A stretch of 64,000 bases of DNA from Colicola sp016286205 (GTDB taxonomy: Bacteria > Bacteroidota > Bacteroidia > Bacteroidales > Paludibacteraceae), in NCBI GenBank assembly GCA_016286205.1, contig JAEESF010000002.1:1-64000 (forward strand), given 5' to 3'. Below are positions 60,701 through 64,000 of the stretch, piece by piece. The notes below the pieces were generated by a model, which searched no databases, was not told where the DNA came from, and was given only the letters and a program-made list of their open reading frames with translations. The translations under genes were made by a program, and so were the position numbers. Numbering within the stretch: the stretch's first letter is position 1; each line of letters opens with the position of its first letter.

Positions 60701-60905
60701 TCATGGCAACTCCCGGCCAACCATTATTGGCATTCGTACTATTGTTCCAAGCGTAGCAATAGGGGGTTGTCCATCCTTTTGTATTAACAAAATAAATCGT
60801 TCTCGCCGTAAGAAACAAAGACACGCTAAGTAAGAAAATTAGCGACAAGGCACGATTCATTCCATTATTGGAAAACAAACGCGAAATGAAGGATAAATGC
60901 TTCAT
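57762..60905 (-). CDS. Large exported protein with three CBM26-like modules
   Basis: A 1047-residue protein with a signal peptide (a second Met at residue 16 is an alternative start; ends LTA). Three tandem units of about 95 residues (about 36-125, 130-220 and 226-315) each begin T(I/V)YFxNxxxW and carry a W-P-G-x-A-M motif, as in family 26 starch-binding modules. A fibronectin-III-like domain follows (about 325-427), then beta-rich regions, and a C-terminus (SIYSVDGRLIL...LVPGIYVVSTKLGIYKLAL) resembling a T9SS sorting domain. No glycoside hydrolase domain is visible, so it may bind glycans rather than cleave them. Confidence 0.8.
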   Translation of the reverse strand: MKHLSFISRLFSNNGMNRALSLIFLLSVSLFLTARTIYFVNTKGWTTPYCYAWNNSTNANNGWPGVAMTKTANKVAGFDVWQCTIDNSYDRCLFDIGSNSDQTPDATINTSRLYYCDGTWYASRAAIPTTTIYFLNSANWSTPYAYIADGSWNNYKPWPGEAMTRESRCGCNLYSYTFLSASKYYCIFNNNSGAQTGNLDHVNDHNGECFTYSDNNWGVTPSSTCVTVYFVNSKNWSNPKLYAWEGGTINVGWPGIAMTNTGNTVCGSTIYSASVPNNLTNCIFSDDGATQTGDLTVYANKYYHPTYDVWFDDTDDIEAECVVSTGNPVMTYGKAEVIYNRSADIQVRAVDDDTPFLEILYYCEFETPMGETYTWYQVDFKNNKTGYFELINLIPCSEYTLTVWAIDNDGNFSENKKVIKFTTVCDDTNLYLSSDANGWSTNNADWKFQYHDYEHHRYILIKDNIAEGMEYKYTQNGNWSPGGDSCNLYATHDADVAVFTATRLKNHISTFDELYLVGTVNGSDWNVTDARRLTWENSIKAVWEGAVTKGGQYKILVRHHYKCDGGATGYYDEWNYITPDNVTFNEDYTNGILTFDLLTWTYQWKNADDNLCEKSGAPRSGLKPSEFGGTTIFHMGYEVSIYTPSATQLVIRAKSNDWFTRTGSAAPIFMLFAEEDITHKTLEKTMIDTGEDDVNHCRWFTLTINLGDKAQNYGTDDLVADFTMGACIRFSIKFPFAGSFSITDPMYYYIRQGCAPYYFEIYHHDDVPNAKAITQFEGGDVLQPIIYYRKFTPGAWETLCLPFTCSAVRVYDPDDDKEYDLLPQHNSENAEYWLRTFGPATYTERDGFQPNWQNVPVGVNLPEKDVPYIMQVPSGNYYTDKYVMFYGKGYQTIANKTPWTKGSSADGFRYFGNTTMWPQDLGQAYMISADGLWFEKSGGNTLYPFECYVVADPTNTAKYVRFGGVGEQAPEVATGVPNVNDDQSLSYSYDGAQLYLRSTADTPVSIYSVDGRLILSSDLSAHIESAYTLVPGIYVVSTKLGIYKLAL

Positions 60906-60977
60906 GGTATCTAATTTCAGTAATGTGAGTTAGTATTCAAGGTATTTGCAAATGGGTGTACCCCATATTCTGCGCCG

Positions 60978-61009
60978 CAAAAGTACTATATTTTTTTCAC
61001 ATACACAAA
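60978..61009 (-). promoter_or_regulatory. Housekeeping promoter of the CBM26-repeat gene
   Basis: Minus strand: -33 TTTG (61009-61006), 20 nt, -7 TACTTTTG (60985-60978). Confidence 0.85.
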
Positions 61010-61096
61010 TTTTTTTCACATTTTTTAGTAAAAAATTAACATTTCGAAAGGTTTCGGCCTAATTGAGTCCCTAAAACACCTTCAATTTCTATGAAA

Positions 61097-61128
61097 TTTG
61101 CATATGTCAAATTTTATTTGTATCTTTG
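61097..61128 (+). promoter_or_regulatory. Housekeeping promoter of the second BspA-like gene
   Basis: -33 TTTG (61097-61100), 20 nt, -7 TATCTTTG (61121-61128). Lies inside the longest frame (from 61091) and so excludes that start. Confidence 0.85.
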
Positions 61129-61171
61129 CACCGAAAATCTATATGCATTCACCACCAACTCACTCACGGCT

Positions 61172-63877
61172 ATGTCACGTTCCCCATTTCTACTAATAAT
61201 TTCCCTTCTATTCTGCACTATTGTGCAGGCTGCTACCTATAGCGGCAACTGCGGCAAGAACGGTAACAATTTGACTTGGTCGCTCGATATCGACAAGAAC
61301 CGACTGACTATCAGCGGTTCGGGTGCGATGGCCGATTATACGCAAGAGTCGCCCAGTCCTTGGTCTGCCTACCAACAAAACATCATTTGGGTGGATATAG
61401 CCAATACCGTGACCAGCCTCGGTCATTATGCGTTTAGCAACTGCATTATGCTCTACCGCATCACGATTCCGAAAGCAGTGACCAAACTGGACCAGGCGTT
61501 CTACAACTGCGAGAACATGGAGATGCTCTACCTAGAATGGGACACTGAAGCCACCATTCCCACCTGGAACGACATAGTTTTCGGCAAAAAAGACTCAAAC
61601 CTCTCGCTCTACATCCCTTGTGGGACAAAAGATCTGTATGGGGCGATGGATGGTTGGAAAAACATTTACAAGAACGAGATATACGTGCATGGTGAATGCG
61701 GGCAAGGACAAGGTACGATACTCGATTGGCGCATCGATTGCGAAGGCAATCTAGGCATCATATCTTCGCGAGGAACGGTAGATGGGCGATTGCCTGATTA
61801 TACGCCAGGAGGCGCGCCTTGGTACCCCTATCGCGACCTGATAACCAGCATAGGTGTATCGCTCTTCTTCGATGGCGCAGGCAAGTACGCTTTCTACGGT
61901 TGCTACAACGCTAAAACAGCTTCGCTGAACGACTACAACGCCTCAAAAGGGTGTATCCCGGAAAGTGCTTTCGAGGGCTGCACTTCGCTGGAAAAAATGG
62001 TTATGTACGGACGCACCGGCACAGTGGAGAAAAATGCTTTCCGTGGTTGTACTTCGCTGCGCGAACTATACCTCACTTCGGTACTAACCATCCAGGATTC
62101 AGCGTTCGTTGGTTGCACTTCGCTGCGAGCACTAAATGCACCCTTTGTGCAAACAATAGGCAACTACGCCTTTGGCGGTTGCACCGGCCTGCGTTCTGTC
62201 TATTTTGGAAGTGCCGGTCTGACGAGTATCGGTGCAGGTGCGTTCAAGGACTGCCTTGCGCTGAGCGACATAACGGTTTCGTGGATAACAGGCGAAATCC
62301 CTACTTGGCCCACCCAAATGACTACTGCCAGCGGCATTACGCTACATGTACCATGCGGCTCCACAGCCTTGTATAGTGCGGCCAACGGATGGAAAAACTA
62401 CGCGATAGTAGAAAATCTCATGGGCTTCTGCAGTGACACCACTGAGATGCGCTGGATGCTGGATTGCGATGGTAATCTGAGCATCACAGGCGAAGGGTCG
62501 ATGATAAACTACAGTAGTGATGCGTATCTGCAGCCTTGGTATCCGAAAATCAGTTCAATCAAGAGTGTGACCATAGGCGAAGGCATCACCCGAATAAGTT
62601 CGCGGGCCTTTGACGAGCTCACCCAACTAAAAACAGTCAGCATAGCTGAGAGTGTGCGTGAGATAGGTGGCTTCGCTTTCAGCAATTGCAGTACACTTGT
62701 CAGCATAGAGTTACCAAGAAAAATGGAGGAGATAGGCGGCTCAGCATTCGACAACTGCATAAGGCTGACGCGCGCAGTCATGCCCGACAGCCTTGGTGCG
62801 CTCGGTACCAACGTTTTCCGCTACTGCAACCAACTAAAGAGCATACGTGTTCCCGAAGGCGTGACAGCTCTAAGAACAGGGGTTTTCTATAATTGTACCC
62901 GCCTGGACACCGTACTTCTGCCTAGCACATTGGAGCGTATCTACGGGGCATTCCGCGGCTGCTCGTCAATGAAGGAACTGACGATTCCAAAAAGCGTGAA
63001 CAATATGAATTCTAGCGATATGTTCACAGGATGCAAATCGCTACGCGATATATATACACAGTGGACAGAAACAGTACCGCAGATTCGCACGGATATCTAC
63101 TCCGGAAGCGGCATGACTGCAGCTAATATCAAGGTGCATATACCGTGCGGAACCAAAGACCTGTACAGCAGAAATTGGACAACCAAGTTCACCATTGATG
63201 GAGGCCCGTACAGCGGCGTTTGCGGAACTGAGGGCGATAGCATAGCCTGGCTGCTGGATTGCGACAGTGTGCTGACTCTGACCGGCTACGGAGCGATGAT
63301 TTTTGACAGCCTTGGGATACCTTGGGCTGAGAAGAGTGATTTGGTTCGGACGATTGTTTTGGGCGACAGTCTCAGCCTATTGGCTGATTCAGCATTTGCG
63401 AAGTGTAGCAACCTAATGGATATCTATGCATCTTGGGAAGATTCGTTGCCCAACTGGCCCAAACAGATGACTGCCGCAGAACCGCAAACCGATATCACGC
63501 TGCACGTGCCATGCGAAGCCCTGCCCGTTTACCGCGCAGCAGAAGGATGGAAAGAATATACGATCAAAGGAGAAGGCGAGTACACAGTAGAATTCCGAGC
63601 CCATAAATCCGAAGAGGTGGTATCCACGCAAACTGTGAGCTGCGAAGAGGCTGCCACGCCTCCTGAGGCTCCGGAAGGTCTTCGATGGGAATGGAACAGC
63701 ACAGACTATGAGTCTGTAACTAGCGATTTGATTATCTACGGAAGGCTGGTTCGCGAGACCGAAGGATGGCAAGATATTCCTGCCGGCGAAGCCGCAGAGA
63801 AGGTACTTCGTGATGGACAATTACTCATTCTGCGCAAAGGAAAAACCTACACCGCGCAAGGCGTAGAAATACAATAA
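61172..63877 (+). CDS. BspA-like leucine-rich repeat surface protein (second)
   Basis: 901 residues from the ATG at 61172, which follows the promoter and gives a clean signal peptide (MSRSPFLLIISLLFCTIVQA). Four header units with a G-x-C...W-x-(L/I)-D-x-x-x-x-L-x-(I/L)-(T/S) pattern begin near residues 20, 173, 415 and 679; between them lie many LRR_5/BspA repeats (AFxGCTSLRELYL and similar) and three or four HVPCGTKDLY-type loops. A B-repeat-like domain (about 798-865) precedes the tail EKVLRDGQLLILRKGKTY-TAQGVEIQ shared with 1691-6655 and 53959-55173. A surface adhesin-like role is inferred from the family. Confidence 0.88.
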   Translation: MSRSPFLLIISLLFCTIVQAATYSGNCGKNGNNLTWSLDIDKNRLTISGSGAMADYTQESPSPWSAYQQNIIWVDIANTVTSLGHYAFSNCIMLYRITIPKAVTKLDQAFYNCENMEMLYLEWDTEATIPTWNDIVFGKKDSNLSLYIPCGTKDLYGAMDGWKNIYKNEIYVHGECGQGQGTILDWRIDCEGNLGIISSRGTVDGRLPDYTPGGAPWYPYRDLITSIGVSLFFDGAGKYAFYGCYNAKTASLNDYNASKGCIPESAFEGCTSLEKMVMYGRTGTVEKNAFRGCTSLRELYLTSVLTIQDSAFVGCTSLRALNAPFVQTIGNYAFGGCTGLRSVYFGSAGLTSIGAGAFKDCLALSDITVSWITGEIPTWPTQMTTASGITLHVPCGSTALYSAANGWKNYAIVENLMGFCSDTTEMRWMLDCDGNLSITGEGSMINYSSDAYLQPWYPKISSIKSVTIGEGITRISSRAFDELTQLKTVSIAESVREIGGFAFSNCSTLVSIELPRKMEEIGGSAFDNCIRLTRAVMPDSLGALGTNVFRYCNQLKSIRVPEGVTALRTGVFYNCTRLDTVLLPSTLERIYGAFRGCSSMKELTIPKSVNNMNSSDMFTGCKSLRDIYTQWTETVPQIRTDIYSGSGMTAANIKVHIPCGTKDLYSRNWTTKFTIDGGPYSGVCGTEGDSIAWLLDCDSVLTLTGYGAMIFDSLGIPWAEKSDLVRTIVLGDSLSLLADSAFAKCSNLMDIYASWEDSLPNWPKQMTAAEPQTDITLHVPCEALPVYRAAEGWKEYTIKGEGEYTVEFRAHKSEEVVSTQTVSCEEAATPPEAPEGLRWEWNSTDYESVTSDLIIYGRLVRETEGWQDIPAGEAAEKVLRDGQLLILRKGKTYTAQGVEIQ

Positions 63878-63901
63878 AAGGCATATTTTTCGCCGCACAC
63901 G

Positions 63902-63933
63902 CTTGCATATATAAAAAAAAAGCAGTATCTTTG
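63902..63933 (+). promoter_or_regulatory. Housekeeping promoter of the gene at the right edge
   Basis: -33 CTTG (63902-63905), 20 nt, -7 TATCTTTG (63926-63933). The predicted transcription start (about 63940) nearly coincides with the TTG start codon. Confidence 0.8.
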
Positions 63934-63941
63934 CAGCCGAT

Positions 63942-64000
63942 TTGAAAAAGTTAGTCGTCATATTAGCTCTATTCAGTTTGTGTACAACACCTCTGGGTGC
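63942..64000 (+). CDS. Start of an exported protein, cut by the window edge
   Basis: TTG followed by KKLVVILALFSLCTTPLG, a typical signal-peptide beginning, remains open to the window edge. The start codon is only about 2 nt from the predicted transcription start, so the mRNA would be leaderless or use a start further downstream. Nothing can be said about function. Confidence 0.5.
   Translation, partial: MKKLVVILALFSLCTTPLG

Noticed and set aside
1..64000. Defence system, prophage or toxin-antitoxin locus
   Set aside because: Looked for nucleases, reverse transcriptases, integrases, Cas, restriction and toxin families; none is recognisable.

Overview
The window looks like a chromosome segment of a Bacteroidetes bacterium of the order Bacteroidales, probably gut or oral. 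Evidence: at least thirteen genes are preceded by the Bacteroidetes housekeeping promoter (-33 C/TTTG, exactly 20 nt, -7 TAnnTTTG). There are DUF3078 and OMP_b-brl_3 outer-membrane proteins, BspA-type leucine-rich and Listeria/Bacteroides-repeat surface proteins, C-termini resembling type IX secretion (T9SS) sorting domains, and ECF sigma/membrane-protein modules. I cannot place it to family from sequence alone.

Layout. 1-7.6 kb: a giant repeat-rich exported protein and a small C-terminally anchored partner, bracketed by hairpin- and A-rich repeat islands. 7.6-16 kb: dnaK, era, an M16 peptidase and a lipoprotein pair that includes a cysteine-protease-like protein. 16-19.9 kb: gdhA-kbl-tdh (glutamate and threonine catabolism) behind one promoter. 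19.9-24.9 kb: a six-gene cluster with two ECF sigma factors, their membrane partners, a DUF6249 protein and a TonB-type receptor. 25-33.8 kb: an acyltransferase, an orphan histidine kinase plus methyltransferase, a CcdA-like His-rich permease, trmN6, rny, zapA, a ZapB-like coiled coil and a DUF3078 protein. 34-38.5 kb: a Big_2-domain exported protein with a small acidic lipoprotein. 38.5-41.4 kb: queF-queC-queD-queE, which make and use 7-deazaguanine precursors of queuosine, then convergent coaE. 41.4-50.3 kb: an MBOAT/SGNH O-acylation pair, trkH-trkA potassium uptake, dxs and nadC. 50.3-64 kb: a methyltransferase, a SpoIID-like protein, a glycosyltransferase, two BspA-like proteins, a small winged-helix protein, a BadF-type kinase, a CBM26-repeat exported protein with a second small anchored partner, and the start of one more exported protein.

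No defence system, prophage, CRISPR array, IS transposase or rRNA operon is visible, and I recognised no tRNA by eye. The most unusual signals are: (1) short palindromic or minisatellite-like DNA elements that sit in frame inside conserved proteins (two in Era, about six in one methyltransferase), resembling Rickettsia palindromic elements in behaviour; (2) a twice-occurring pair of a large exported protein plus a small protein with a C-terminal PVGS-W-TM-basic anchor; (3) a short C-terminal tail shared by three surface proteins of different architecture; (4) imperfect 11-bp direct-repeat arrays that flank a roughly 205-bp dispersed hairpin element, a diverged third copy of which forms the dnaK 3' region.

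Several gene starts were moved downstream of the longest reading frame because a promoter or a signal peptide decides the start; each entry says so.
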